This document shows, piece by piece, positions 18,301-27,435 of a DNA stretch of 64,000 nucleotides. Each line of letters begins with the position of its first letter. Position 1 is the first letter of the stretch. The position numbers and the translations under genes were made by a program. This DNA is from Psychromonas sp030397575. Lineage in GTDB: Bacteria > Pseudomonadota > Gammaproteobacteria > Enterobacterales > Psychromonadaceae. The stretch lies in assembly GCF_046250175.1 (NCBI RefSeq), contig NZ_CP176468.1; one strand, written 5' to 3'. The notes under the pieces are model-generated. The model was not told the DNA's origin. It searched no databases and saw only the letters and a program-made list of their open reading frames with translations.

Positions 18301-18322
18301 ATACCAATTATATACTTGGTAT
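18301..18322 (-). terminator. Possible weak terminator of rraA
   Basis: A 7-bp inverted repeat ATACCAA/TTGGTAT with an 8-nt loop lies just downstream of the rraA stop; there is no clear T tract on the minus strand. Confidence 0.3.
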
Positions 18323-18331
18323 TATTAACCG

Positions 18332-18847
18332 CTAGAAAACATCGTCTTCGTCGGCATCTTCTTCGTCTAATACTAATGGTTCAGGAGAAATAACAATTCC
18401 TGTGCTATCAGCATATAAGAAGTCTTCTGGTAAGAAAGTAACACCTGCAAAGTTGACCGGTGAATTTATTTCACCAATTTCATCGTCATCTGCACCTACA
18501 GGCATCGCCGTAATTGCTTGAATACCAATATCCATCTCTTCTAGCGAGTCCACTTCGCGTACACAACCATTGACAACAATACCTTCCCAATCGTTTTCTA
18601 CGGCAAGCTCTGCAATGTGTGAATTGATTAAAGCACGACGTAAAGAGCCACCACCATCAATTAATAACACTTTACCTGCACCATTTTCTTCTAATACCTT
18701 GTAGATTAGTCCCACTGATTCAAAACACTTTACGGTGACGACTTCCCCCGCAAAAGAGTTACGTCCACCAAAATTGGTTAATAGCGGTTCAGCTACATCA
18801 ATTGTATCGGCGTAGATATCACATAAAACAGAAGTATTGTATTGCAT
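18332..18847 (-). CDS. rraA: Regulator of ribonuclease activity A
   Basis: Trimeric ring-shaped protein that binds RNase E and DEAD-box helicases such as RhlB and SrmB and inhibits RNA decay. The sequence from MQYNTSVLCDIYAD matches the RraA start; NFGGRNSFAGEVVTVKCFE near residue 24, IDGGGSLRRALI near residue 74 and NFAGVTFLPEDFLYADSTG near residue 130 are family blocks. The acidic tail (DEEDADEDDVF) is longer than in E. coli. A GTG 12 nt upstream is in frame but the family starts at the ATG used here. Confidence 0.93.
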   Translation of the reverse strand: MQYNTSVLCDIYADTIDVAEPLLTNFGGRNSFAGEVVTVKCFESVGLIYKVLEENGAGKVLLIDGGGSLRRALINSHIAELAVENDWEGIVVNGCVREVDSLEEMDIGIQAITAMPVGADDDEIGEINSPVNFAGVTFLPEDFLYADSTGIVISPEPLVLDEEDADEDDVF

Positions 18848-19153
18848 ATAAATGCTCACTTTTAATGATGAAGTTTGTAATCAGTATAAACGTAACGCAC
18901 TCTAATTCAATATTATTCTCGGATATTTGTTGAATATTTTTTAACCAGATCTAACTAACATCAGTTCGGGTTAACGGAAGCGAAACATTATATAAAATCA
19001 GATAGTTAGATCATTTATTAGGCCGTACCGCTAATTGTACGTCGTTCAAGGCAAATTATTGGAGCAACAACTGGTTATTGATAAATAATTTAACGTAGAA
19101 ATCTGTATAAATAGCGGTGGTGACTCACTTTTCTTATCTAGTATTGAGGTTAA
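18848..19153. other. Intergenic region between pyrI and rraA
   Basis: This 306-nt region holds no supported gene. It contains a 10-bp inverted repeat GATCTAACTA/TAGTTAGATC (18948-18957 and 19003-19012) enclosing 45 nt; it lies upstream of rraA and downstream of pyrI. Confidence 0.5.
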
Positions 19154-19609
19154 TTAATCTAATTCATCAAAAGTCGCGCGATTAAAAGACTTTTCACAGT
19201 AATGACATTTAAGTTTCAAAGTCTTTTTCTGTTTGACATAAAAACGGCTTTGAACAGGTTCATTATGGCTAATGCAGTTACTATTAGGGCAGGATAAAAC
19301 ATCAATAAATGAACTTGGTAATTGTACTTTAAACTTATTAACCACTTTAAAATCTTTAATTTGATTAATCGTTGCATTAGGTGCGAATAAAGCTAATTGG
19401 TTGGCCTGTTTGTCATTAAAGAAGGTGTTTTCAATTTTGATTAAATCTTTGCTTTCACCGCTTTTTGTTGCCAAATTAAGACCAATGGTGATCTTTTCAT
19501 TGGTCTGAGTAAATTTAAAGAACTTCAGTATTTTCACACCTTGGTGTGCAGGAATATGATCAATTACTGAACCTTGCTCGATAGCTTCTACTTGTAATTT
19601 CTTTTGCAT
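19154..19609 (-). CDS. pyrI: Aspartate carbamoyltransferase regulatory subunit
   Basis: Binds CTP/ATP and allosterically controls PyrB in the c6r6 holoenzyme. The protein of about 151 aa begins KKLQVEAIEQGSVIDHIPAH, has the NLATKSGESKDLIKIENT segment and ends with the zinc domain: CPNSNC near residue 108 and CHYC near residue 138 supply four cysteines. The ATG at 19609 is chosen over an upstream in-frame TTG because AGGAG lies just 6-7 nt before it, overlapping the pyrB stop. Second gene of pyrBI. Confidence 0.95.
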   Translation of the reverse strand: MQKKLQVEAIEQGSVIDHIPAHQGVKILKFFKFTQTNEKITIGLNLATKSGESKDLIKIENTFFNDKQANQLALFAPNATINQIKDFKVVNKFKVQLPSSFIDVLSCPNSNCISHNEPVQSRFYVKQKKTLKLKCHYCEKSFNRATFDELD

Positions 19610-19618
19610 GATCAACTC

Positions 19619-20554
19619 CTAAGGCTTTGCTTGAAAGTGGTTAGTTAATAATAAAGCGAGCAATGCTTGGCGAGCGAATACACCATTTTGTGCTTGTTGA
19701 AAATAATAGGCGTAAGGTGTGTTATCCACATCCTGATTAATTTCATCAATACGCGGTAATGGGTGCAATACTTTAAGATTGTCTTTTACATTTTTCAACA
19801 TGCCTGCATTCAATAAAAAGGCTGATTTCATGTGCTGATATTCAGTTTCATCAAAGCGCTCTTTTTGTACGCGCGTCATATACAGTACATCCAATTCATC
19901 AACGACTTCTTCAATGCTGGTATGTAAAGAGAAGCTAATATCTCGTTCAGTTAGTTCCTCAATAATGTAGTCAGGCATTGCCAAAGCTTCAGGTGAAATA
20001 AAGTAAAAGTTACAGTTAAACAGTGACAAAGCTTGTGCTAAAGAATGCACAGTTCGGCCATATTTTAGGTCACCTACAAAAGCGATATTAAGGTTATCTA
20101 ATCTTGCTTGTGTTTCATAAATGGTGAATAGGTCTAATAAGGTTTGTGTTGGGTGTTGGTTTGACCCATCACCACCATTAATCACAGGCACAGAGGTAAA
20201 TTCAGAGGCTAAGCGCGCAGCACCTTCTTGCGGGTGGCGCATAAAGAAAGCATCAGCGTAAGATGAGATTACTTTCACCGAATCCGCTAGGGTTTCGCCT
20301 TTTTGTGCCAGTGAGGTATTACCGCCACTGTCAAAGCCGATCACACTACCACCCAAACGTTGTACCGCGGTTTCAAAAGACAAACGAGTACGTGTTGATG
20401 CTTCAAAAAAACAGCTGGCAATCACTTTGTTATTTAATAGCGTCGGTTGGGGGGTTTGTTTTAAAGAGTGGGCAGTTTCTAATATTAATTCTAAATCGGA
20501 ACGAGATAGATCAGCGATGGAGATGATATTTTTCTGGTACAGCGGATTATTCAT
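19619..20554 (-). CDS. pyrB: Aspartate carbamoyltransferase catalytic subunit
   Basis: Forms carbamoyl-aspartate from carbamoyl phosphate and aspartate, the first committed pyrimidine step. From MNNPLYQKNIISIADLSR the product is 311 aa, equal to E. coli PyrB. The carbamoyl phosphate motif FFEASTRTRLSFETA lies near residue 50, MRHPQEGAAR near 134, DGSNQHPTQTLLDLFTI near 162 and the LHPLPRIDEI loop near 265. The frame extends 27 nt upstream but the family start is used. No pyrL-like leader peptide was recognised upstream. Confidence 0.96.
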   Translation of the reverse strand: MNNPLYQKNIISIADLSRSDLELILETAHSLKQTPQPTLLNNKVIASCFFEASTRTRLSFETAVQRLGGSVIGFDSGGNTSLAQKGETLADSVKVISSYADAFFMRHPQEGAARLASEFTSVPVINGGDGSNQHPTQTLLDLFTIYETQARLDNLNIAFVGDLKYGRTVHSLAQALSLFNCNFYFISPEALAMPDYIIEELTERDISFSLHTSIEEVVDELDVLYMTRVQKERFDETEYQHMKSAFLLNAGMLKNVKDNLKVLHPLPRIDEINQDVDNTPYAYYFQQAQNGVFARQALLALLLTNHFQAKP

Positions 20555-20724
20555 TTTTTTACACTCATATTGTCTGGCCAAGTTCTGGGATAAGTGAAGC
20601 AGATAACGCGCAAAATTATATCACTATCAATTGCTTTTGTTGTTATTAATCCTTTAAATTTTCATCGCATGGTGTTGGGATAAAGGTTATCCTCAAAATT
20701 GATTTCTCGTTTAAGTGGTTTTAT

Positions 20725-22203
20725 ATGTTAAAAGTGTGTTGGTTTTTTATTAGTAGTATTTTAAGTGTCAGTGTTTTAAGTAGTCCTGTTTTAGCGCAAC
20801 AATGGCAGCAACTACAATCTCTCTTACCCAAGGGGACTCAAGTCTCTTATCTGGTGTTAGACCCCCATAGCAAGAAAACGATCGCAAGTTTTCAAGAAGA
20901 AACGTTAAAAACACCGGCCAGTGTTCAAAAGTTATTAACGGCGACCACGGCTAAATTATATTTAGGTGACGATTTTCGTTACCAAACCGCTATTCAAGGT
21001 GATAAAAAAGCATTAAAAGCGGGTATCTATAAAGGTGATTTAAGTTTGCACTTTAGCGGTGACCCGACGTTAACTCGTCAGCATATTAAGCAATTATTGC
21101 AGGGGCTAAAGCGTGCTGGTGTGAATAAAATTGAAGGCGATTTTTTATTAGATAATAGTGCATTTAACGGTTATCAATGGAGTAATGGGCAGGCTTGGAA
21201 TGATTTAGGCGTATGTTATACCTCTCCAACAAGTGCCATTATCGTTAATCGTAATTGTGTGCAAGGAAATTTAAGCGTACCTGCGGAGCAAGCTGAAAAG
21301 GCGAGGTTATTTGTTCCTGATTATGAGCCTGTTGATATCACCGCAGATGTTGATGTAGTGACCAAAGAACAGCGTGATACACTATTTTGTGATTTAGAAC
21401 TAACTCGTGATAGCCATAATAAATACCATCTATGGGGCTGTATGGTACCGCGTAAACGAGCGTTCCCATTAGCCTTCGCGGTTAACGACCCAAATACCTA
21501 TGCGCAAAAAATAGTTGAGGCGGAAATAAAGCAAGTTGGTATCAATTTGATCGGAGACGTAAAAGTAGCGACATTAGATTATCAAAAGACTGTCGCTTCC
21601 TCTTCTGTTTTAGCATCACATCTTTCTCCGAGTTTATCTGCGTTATTAAAGCAGATGATGAAAGATTCAGATAATCTGATTGCGGATAGTTTATTTAAAA
21701 CCGTTGGCGCACATTATTTCCAACAAGCGGGTAATTTCCGTAATGGTACTAAAGCGATGAAAGCGATCTTAAAAGAGCAGGGAATCGACTTAGAAAACGC
21801 TTATATTGCTGATGGTTCAGGGTTATCTCGTCATAACTTAATGAGTGCTGAATTATTTATGTCGGTAATGAAGTTTGTGTACCAGCAAGAAGCTAAATTA
21901 GGTTTGCTGGATAGTTTATCCGTTGCAGGAGTGGATGGAACATTAAGGTACCATAAAGGCGTTAATGCGAAAGCCTTAAAGGGTAAAGTCATTGCTAAAA
22001 CAGGCTCATTAAAAGGTGTCGCGAACTTAGTTGGCATTGTAAAAAGCCCAACTGGTGACAAATTGTTTGTATTGATGATTAATGGTTATAACCAAGAAAA
22101 TAGTGTTACTCGAGCGGTTATACCTAGGGTTGAAAAAGCGTCAGTTTATCTCTTTGAAAAAGCTTTCTTTAAACACATTTATGAAGGTACAACACCTAAA
22201 TAG
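20725..22203 (+). CDS. dacB: D-alanyl-D-alanine carboxypeptidase/endopeptidase (PBP4)
   Basis: Class C low-molecular-weight penicillin-binding protein of the periplasm that trims peptidoglycan peptides and cleaves cross-links. The 492-aa precursor has a signal peptide ending SPVLAQQ (about residue 25), the SXXK active site TPASVQKLL (near residue 54), the SXN motif KDSDNLIADSLF (near residue 314) and the KTG motif AKTGSLKGVANL (near residue 426), separated by the long insert typical of PBP4. Divergent from pyrB; a terminator hairpin follows. Confidence 0.95.
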   Translation: MLKVCWFFISSILSVSVLSSPVLAQQWQQLQSLLPKGTQVSYLVLDPHSKKTIASFQEETLKTPASVQKLLTATTAKLYLGDDFRYQTAIQGDKKALKAGIYKGDLSLHFSGDPTLTRQHIKQLLQGLKRAGVNKIEGDFLLDNSAFNGYQWSNGQAWNDLGVCYTSPTSAIIVNRNCVQGNLSVPAEQAEKARLFVPDYEPVDITADVDVVTKEQRDTLFCDLELTRDSHNKYHLWGCMVPRKRAFPLAFAVNDPNTYAQKIVEAEIKQVGINLIGDVKVATLDYQKTVASSSVLASHLSPSLSALLKQMMKDSDNLIADSLFKTVGAHYFQQAGNFRNGTKAMKAILKEQGIDLENAYIADGSGLSRHNLMSAELFMSVMKFVYQQEAKLGLLDSLSVAGVDGTLRYHKGVNAKALKGKVIAKTGSLKGVANLVGIVKSPTGDKLFVLMINGYNQENSVTRAVIPRVEKASVYLFEKAFFKHIYEGTTPK

Positions 22204-22216
22204 CGAAGCAATTAAA

Positions 22217-22248
22217 AAGGGGAACTATCCGATAAGATAATTCCCCTT
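22217..22248 (+). terminator. Terminator of dacB
   Basis: A 12-bp stem with one A:C mismatch (AAGGGGAA/TTCCCCTT core plus TATC/GATA) lies just after the dacB stop, with a short T-poor tail; it also sits at the end of the convergent lipoprotein gene. Confidence 0.65.
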
Positions 22249-22283
22249 GTTACTGTGACTTACTGCTATGGCTTAATGAGCCG

Positions 22284-23819
22284 TTATTTAATAGAAAACC
22301 AAGTGGTCGGCCTACCTTGAGCAAACAACAATACGCCAGTTGATTGTAATGGTGCATCAATAGCTTTTGCATCACTGACCTTAAGCGGGTAACTCAAGCC
22401 ATCTGATTCTAACTGTAGCCATTGATTATTCTTTTTAACTAGCAAGTCTTGCCAAGAAAAGTGCTGTGTTTGTGCTACTTCAATAGGTGCTTGAATACGC
22501 GATACGCGACTTGAGAACACTAAGCCCTTATCTTTTTGTTCAAAGACTAACATTTCACAGCCGTTACTTGAGCACCAGTCTAATAGAACGATAGCTTCTT
22601 CTTTACCATCGCCATTCAGGTCAAATCGGACTGAGTTAAAGCGTGTGTTTTTAGGATCTGTTCTGTGTATTTTGAAGTATTTGCGTACTGCTTTTTGTAC
22701 TTCTACATCAATTTGATTTGGTGCATCAAGTTGTTGTGGAGAAAGTTGACGTGTTACTTGGATGGTTTCACTGTCTATATCACCGTGTTTTGCATTCATT
22801 TTGTCAAAGGAAATTGGATGTTTTAGTGGCGTTAACACATTATTATTATTGATTTCAGTGCAAATTAAACTGAGCCCTTCACGTTTAAACACCAGCTCTT
22901 CACGAATATTTTTATCGCCTTCTTTAGTTAACATAACCACTACTGAATCAGGGGTGTTACTTTTCCAAAAACCCGTTTTAATATTTTGCTCTGATAACTC
23001 ACCTTGCTGGAATACAACGGTATGATTGTCATTTAACGATAGGTTAATCTCTTGTTGCTGTATAGCTTGGCTGAGGTACTCACCAGTGTAGGATTGGTCA
23101 TTATCCAATTCGCCTAGTTCACCGCAACCAAAGAATTGACCATCTACGCTCTCCACCTTAGTGGTGTAACCCCAATACTCTTTATGGTCCGACAAGTAAC
23201 ATTGCCCTGGTTCAATTTTTAGGGTGAGTCGCTGATCATTGTCATCGGTGGCATGCAGAACATGTTGTCTATCAGTCTCTATTTGTGAGTTAGTAATAGT
23301 ATAAGATTGGTTACTGGTTTTAGCTGCAAAGTAGAGCTGGTTTTCATGGATGTTAATACGCCAATAGGGCATGTCACCAGTCGCTTTAAAACTAAAACTA
23401 TCAACGGCTTTAGCACATTGAAGTGAGGATTTAGCTAATGCCATGTGATGCACCTTATCGATACGTGTAACAACTGATGAACTTGATTTTTTATCTGTGA
23501 AGCTAATTTCACCAGCGAACTCTATATAAACCGGTTCTGATTGACTGTTACCTATCTGCTGATAGATTTCAGCTAAAGGCTCTTCTGTTTGTATCGGATA
23601 CTGCTCTGGATCGTTACAAGGTGTGAAATAAGCTTGGTTATTTTTATAGCTGAGTTGCCCCCTGAAGCTAGTACCTAATATATGAGAAAAGGGTGTTGCT
23701 TGAGGAAGTGTTGAAAACACACTTGCTGTTTCTGTATTGATTTCAGGTGGAGTGGAAGCACAGGCTGATAATAGGGTGATTAATGACGTTGAAATTAACA
23801 GTGGATAAGATAGACGCAT
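22284..23819 (-). CDS. Outer-membrane-type lipoprotein of unknown function
   Basis: A 511-aa protein with a lipoprotein signal peptide whose lipobox LLSAC places Cys19 at the mature N-terminus; the next residue is Ala, so sorting to the outer membrane is expected. Residues about 140-260 contain a block (ATGDMPYWRINIHENQL) resembling the COG3650-type fold of small periplasmic lipoproteins. The last third has a calcium-loop-like DLNGDGKEEAIVLLDW followed by a CSSNGC pair that could form a disulfide. I do not recognise the full-length family. Monocistronic, between dacB and srmB. Confidence 0.75.
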   Translation of the reverse strand: MRLSYPLLISTSLITLLSACASTPPEINTETASVFSTLPQATPFSHILGTSFRGQLSYKNNQAYFTPCNDPEQYPIQTEEPLAEIYQQIGNSQSEPVYIEFAGEISFTDKKSSSSVVTRIDKVHHMALAKSSLQCAKAVDSFSFKATGDMPYWRINIHENQLYFAAKTSNQSYTITNSQIETDRQHVLHATDDNDQRLTLKIEPGQCYLSDHKEYWGYTTKVESVDGQFFGCGELGELDNDQSYTGEYLSQAIQQQEINLSLNDNHTVVFQQGELSEQNIKTGFWKSNTPDSVVVMLTKEGDKNIREELVFKREGLSLICTEINNNNVLTPLKHPISFDKMNAKHGDIDSETIQVTRQLSPQQLDAPNQIDVEVQKAVRKYFKIHRTDPKNTRFNSVRFDLNGDGKEEAIVLLDWCSSNGCEMLVFEQKDKGLVFSSRVSRIQAPIEVAQTQHFSWQDLLVKKNNQWLQLESDGLSYPLKVSDAKAIDAPLQSTGVLLFAQGRPTTWFSIK

Positions 23820-23909
23820 AATTGACCTTTAGACAGTTTCAGCTGAAAAATAAAAACCTTTATTATAATTACTATAACAGTCTGAAAATAATTGTCTGTA
23901 AGCTCAGAT

Positions 23910-23941
23910 AGTTAACTTCTCAATTCTAAGAGAAGTTAACT
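23910..23941. terminator. Perfect 12-bp inverted repeat downstream of srmB region
   Basis: AGTTAACTTCTC (23910-23921) and GAGAAGTTAACT (23930-23941) form a perfect 12-bp stem with an 8-nt loop in the gap after srmB and before the lipoprotein gene. There is no T tract on the minus strand, so termination is plausible but not typical. Confidence 0.5.
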
Positions 23942-23971
23942 GTTTTGACAAACATTGCTTAATAAAGTTAA

Positions 23972-25333
23972 TTATTTATCAACATTTTCCTCTTGCTTTT
24001 TGTTTTTACCTGCCCAGTTTGGTTTACCTTTGGCTTTAATTGCACGGTGGCGCTGTTTACCCATATCTTGTTTTTTCTTTTGACGCTTCTCTTTTTGTAG
24101 GCGTTTTACTTCTTCTTCGCGTGCTTTGCCTTTTTTAGTTAAAGGTTTTTTAGTTTTACGTAAACTTGTTTTAGCTTCTTTGTGCGCAGGACGTAAACCT
24201 TTAATCACACGGCGTTTTAAGATTTGATCGGTATAACGTTCCACTTTAGCTAAGATATCAATATCATGCGCTTCTATAATTGAAATCGCTGTACCTTTTT
24301 TACCACCTCGTGCTGTACGGCCAATGCGGTGTACATAAACATCAGCACTACGCGGCATATCATAGTTAATAACATGGGTAATGTCTGGTACATCAATACC
24401 GCGAGCAGCAACGTCGGTAGCAATTAATATGTTGGTTGTGCCTTCTTTGAACTGACGTAATGATAAGTTACGTTTTTCTTGATCCATTTCACCACGTAGG
24501 TAGTTACAACGGATATTCAGTTCAGCAAGTTGCGCTACTAACTGAGCAAGACGATCACGTGTTTTTACAAACACAATCATCTTATGAACTTGTTCATGCT
24601 CAGGTTCTTGCTCCAGGATTGCAGCTAATAATTTTAATTTATGCTCTGGGTTATCAGCTAAATGTACATATTGTAAAATTTTGCCGCTTTCTCTACGTGT
24701 TACTTCTGCATCTAATTTAACTGGATCTTTTAATACGTCACGTGCAAATTCGCGTAACCCTTTGCCTTCTAAAGTTGCTGAGAAAAGGGCTGTCATTTTA
24801 CGCCAGCGAGCTTCACCTGCAATGCGATCCATCTCTGCGATGAATCCCATGTCTAACATGCGGTCTGCTTCATCTAATACAAGGCATTCTACTTCGCGAC
24901 AGTCAAAGGCTTCAGCATCAATGTATTCCATTAAACGGCCTGGGGTTGCGATCACAATATCAACAGTGCCCATAATGGTATCTTCTTGCTCTTGATAAGA
25001 GATACCACCAATAATATTACCAACAACCAGTTTAGTACCTTCTACTAGCTGTTCAGCGACTTCACTGATTTGTACAGCAAGCTCTCGTGTTGGGGTTAAT
25101 ACTAAAATACGTGCAGAGCCACCTTTACGACGAGGATAATCAATTAAGCGTTGTACCGCAGGTAACAAGAAAGCCAAGGTTTTACCTGTACCTGTTGGCG
25201 CGCTGGCCATGATATCTCGTTCATCCATTGCGGGTGGGATCACTAGGTTTTGAATACTTGTAGGGCGTGTGTGGCCCATTTTAGCAACGGCGTTTAATAA
25301 ATGCTGATCAAGATCAAGCGATGCAAATGACAT
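23972..25333 (-). CDS. srmB: ATP-dependent RNA helicase SrmB (DEAD-box)
   Basis: Helicase of early 50S subunit assembly. The 453-aa protein has the Q motif (RPTSIQNLVIP), Walker A APTGTGKT near residue 49, PTRELA near 86, DEAD box LDEADRMLDMGF near 151, SAT near 182, and C-terminal motifs VAARGIDVPD and HRIGRTARGGKKG; a Lys/Arg-rich tail follows. The start is set at the ATG with GGAA 8 nt upstream rather than the in-frame TTG at 25345. The IQNLVIPPAMDERDIMASAPTG region is SrmB-like rather than RhlB/RhlE-like. Confidence 0.9.
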   Translation of the reverse strand: MSFASLDLDQHLLNAVAKMGHTRPTSIQNLVIPPAMDERDIMASAPTGTGKTLAFLLPAVQRLIDYPRRKGGSARILVLTPTRELAVQISEVAEQLVEGTKLVVGNIIGGISYQEQEDTIMGTVDIVIATPGRLMEYIDAEAFDCREVECLVLDEADRMLDMGFIAEMDRIAGEARWRKMTALFSATLEGKGLREFARDVLKDPVKLDAEVTRRESGKILQYVHLADNPEHKLKLLAAILEQEPEHEQVHKMIVFVKTRDRLAQLVAQLAELNIRCNYLRGEMDQEKRNLSLRQFKEGTTNILIATDVAARGIDVPDITHVINYDMPRSADVYVHRIGRTARGGKKGTAISIIEAHDIDILAKVERYTDQILKRRVIKGLRPAHKEAKTSLRKTKKPLTKKGKAREEEVKRLQKEKRQKKKQDMGKQRHRAIKAKGKPNWAGKNKKQEENVDK

Positions 25334-25488
25334 GAGATTTTCCAATACAATAAAACAAAAAGCACATTATAAAGCAAAGATTGTGTTTAGGGGGGGAATT
25401 GTCTACTAATTAACGCATTTATTCTTAGGAAATGCTTGGATTGCGATAAAATTGATTTACCATAAGATAAAATCTTGTATTTACCTCA

Positions 25489-25494
25489 TATAAT
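25489..25494 (+). promoter_or_regulatory. Candidate -10 element of cobT operon
   Basis: A perfect TATAAT lies 52 nt before the cobT start; the -35 region is poor. No cobalamin riboswitch-like structure is visible in the 200 nt upstream of cobT. Confidence 0.35.
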
Positions 25495-25545
25495 GCAATA
25501 AACGTGTATTCTGTCAGTTCATTGATTTAAGTGTAAGGAAGTTGT

Positions 25546-26601
25546 GTGTTTAATATTGTTGCCCCGCTAGATAAAGTTACTTCAGAGTTTGTTGATGCTT
25601 TACAAGAAAAAATCGACCTTAAAACTAAACCGCAAGGTAGTTTAGGCTTATTGGAGTCTGTGGCGTTTAAAGTGGGTTTATTACAACAAACATTAACGCC
25701 TGTTTTTAATCATCCAAGTGTGGTGATTTTTGCCGCGGATCACGGTGTTGCGGAAGAGGGCGTGAGTTTATTCCCACAAGTCGTCACAGAGCAGATGGTA
25801 TTAAACTTCTTGAATGGCGGCGCTGCCATTAATTGCTTTTCTAAACAGCATAATATTGATTTAAAGATAGTTAATGCCGGTGTAAAGGCTAACTTCGACC
25901 ATCTTCAAGCCGAGAACTTTATTAATCAACCTATCGCCCTAGGCACACAAAACTTTGCACAGAGTGCTGCCATGACAGAACAACAATGTGAAGCTGCAAT
26001 TGCACAAGGTGCAGAAGTCGTTTTACAACAGCATAAAGCAGGCTGTAATGTGATTGGATTTGGTGAAATGGGCATTGCTAATACCACTTCTGCTGCTGCC
26101 ATTATGTCGGCGCTATTATCTTTATCGGGTCAACAATGTGCAGGTAAAGGAACAGGTATTACTGACCAAACTGTATTATTAAAAGCGCGGGTTATTGACC
26201 AAGCAATACAAAAGCATCAATTACATGATGCGGATGCAATGACGGTGTTACAAAAGGTGGGCGGATTAGAAATCGCCATGATGGTCGGCGCGATGTTAAA
26301 AGCTGCTGAATTATCAATGTTAGTATTGGTAGATGGGTTTATCGCTTCAAGCGCGGCATTAGTCGCCAGCGAGATCAATGATAACTTTTTACAATATACA
26401 CAATTTTGCCATCAATCTGATGAACAAGCACATCAGTTGCTATTAAATAATATGCAAGCAACACCATTATTAAATTTAGGAATGCGTCTGGGTGAAGGCT
26501 CTGGCGTAGCCGTTGCGTATCCATTGTTAGTGTCAGGGTTAACCTTTTTAAATGAGATGGCTTCTTTTAATGATGCCGGTGTTTCCGATAGTAGCCAGTA
26601 A
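25546..26601 (+). CDS. cobT: Nicotinate-nucleotide--dimethylbenzimidazole phosphoribosyltransferase
   Basis: Makes alpha-ribazole phosphate for the lower ligand of cobalamin. The 351-aa protein has KTKPQGSLGLLESVA at residues 27-41, FAADHGVAEEGVS near residue 66, GFGEMGIANTTSAAA near residue 172 and the C-terminal RLGEGSGVAVAYPLL with the catalytic Glu. GTG start with AAGGAAG 6 nt upstream. First gene of cobT-cobS-cobC. Confidence 0.95.
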   Translation: MFNIVAPLDKVTSEFVDALQEKIDLKTKPQGSLGLLESVAFKVGLLQQTLTPVFNHPSVVIFAADHGVAEEGVSLFPQVVTEQMVLNFLNGGAAINCFSKQHNIDLKIVNAGVKANFDHLQAENFINQPIALGTQNFAQSAAMTEQQCEAAIAQGAEVVLQQHKAGCNVIGFGEMGIANTTSAAAIMSALLSLSGQQCAGKGTGITDQTVLLKARVIDQAIQKHQLHDADAMTVLQKVGGLEIAMMVGAMLKAAELSMLVLVDGFIASSAALVASEINDNFLQYTQFCHQSDEQAHQLLLNNMQATPLLNLGMRLGEGSGVAVAYPLLVSGLTFLNEMASFNDAGVSDSSQ

Positions 26602-26660
26602 GTACCCATCTAAATTCAATGCGAGAAATAAGGCTTAAATATAAAATGCGGCAGCTAATC

Positions 26661-27422
26661 ATGAAACAATGGACGTTATGCTGTTATGCATTGTCCTTTT
26701 TCTCGCGTGTACCTGTTCCTGCATCAACGGACTTTAAAGCTTACCCTTTCCACCTTGGTAATATTTACTTTCCTTTTGTTGGTTTGTTATATGCACTTGT
26801 GTGCATTTTAGTTTATGTGTTTGCTAACTTGTTTTTTAATGAAAGTATCAGTGTATTGCTGATGTTAATGGCTGGCTTGCTATTTACTGGTGCTTTACAT
26901 GAAGATGGCTTAGCCGACAGCGTCGATGGCTTTGGTGGTGGTTATCACAAAGAGCAACGCCTAGCGATTATGAAGGATAGTCAAATTGGTGCTTACGGTG
27001 TGATCGCCTTGGTCATGCTAATCGCATTAAAGTTACTCTCTTTTACACAGTTAGCGGAAATAGGTAGTTGCACTTTATTTATTACCCTTATTGTTGCATC
27101 TGTTTTAAGCCGAGCGAGTACCTTGCTATTAATGCAATACAGCCAATATGCGAGACAGGAGCAAAGTAGTAAATCCATACAATCGTCACAATCTTTACCT
27201 CGACACTACTTTTTTAACGCAATAGCTTTAAGTTTATTAGTGTTGTTATTACTGCCAATCACTGCTGCTGTGCTTGTTTTGTCATTGTTAATTGCCAATA
27301 CCTTTTTTTGGCAGCGTTATTTTAATAACAGCATTGATGGTTACACCGGAGATTGTTTAGGTTTGTTACAGCAATTGAATGAACTATTAATCTTGCTCGC
27401 TTGTATTGCAGCCTTAAGTTAA
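26661..27422 (+). CDS. cobS: Adenosylcobinamide-GDP ribazoletransferase (cobalamin synthase)
   Basis: Membrane enzyme joining adenosylcobinamide-GDP to alpha-ribazole (phosphate). From MKQWTLCCYALSFFSRVPVP the product is 253 aa with several hydrophobic segments and the conserved acidic motif GALHEDGLADSVDGFGGG near residue 75, then IMKDSQIGAYG near 105 and DGYTGDCLG near 224. Upstream in-frame ATGs at 26619 and 26646 would add up to 14 residues; the family alignment favours the start used. Follows cobT by about 60 nt. Confidence 0.92.
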   Translation: MKQWTLCCYALSFFSRVPVPASTDFKAYPFHLGNIYFPFVGLLYALVCILVYVFANLFFNESISVLLMLMAGLLFTGALHEDGLADSVDGFGGGYHKEQRLAIMKDSQIGAYGVIALVMLIALKLLSFTQLAEIGSCTLFITLIVASVLSRASTLLLMQYSQYARQEQSSKSIQSSQSLPRHYFFNAIALSLLVLLLLPITAAVLVLSLLIANTFFWQRYFNNSIDGYTGDCLGLLQQLNELLILLACIAALS

Positions 27423-27435
27423 GTATTGGTGATAT

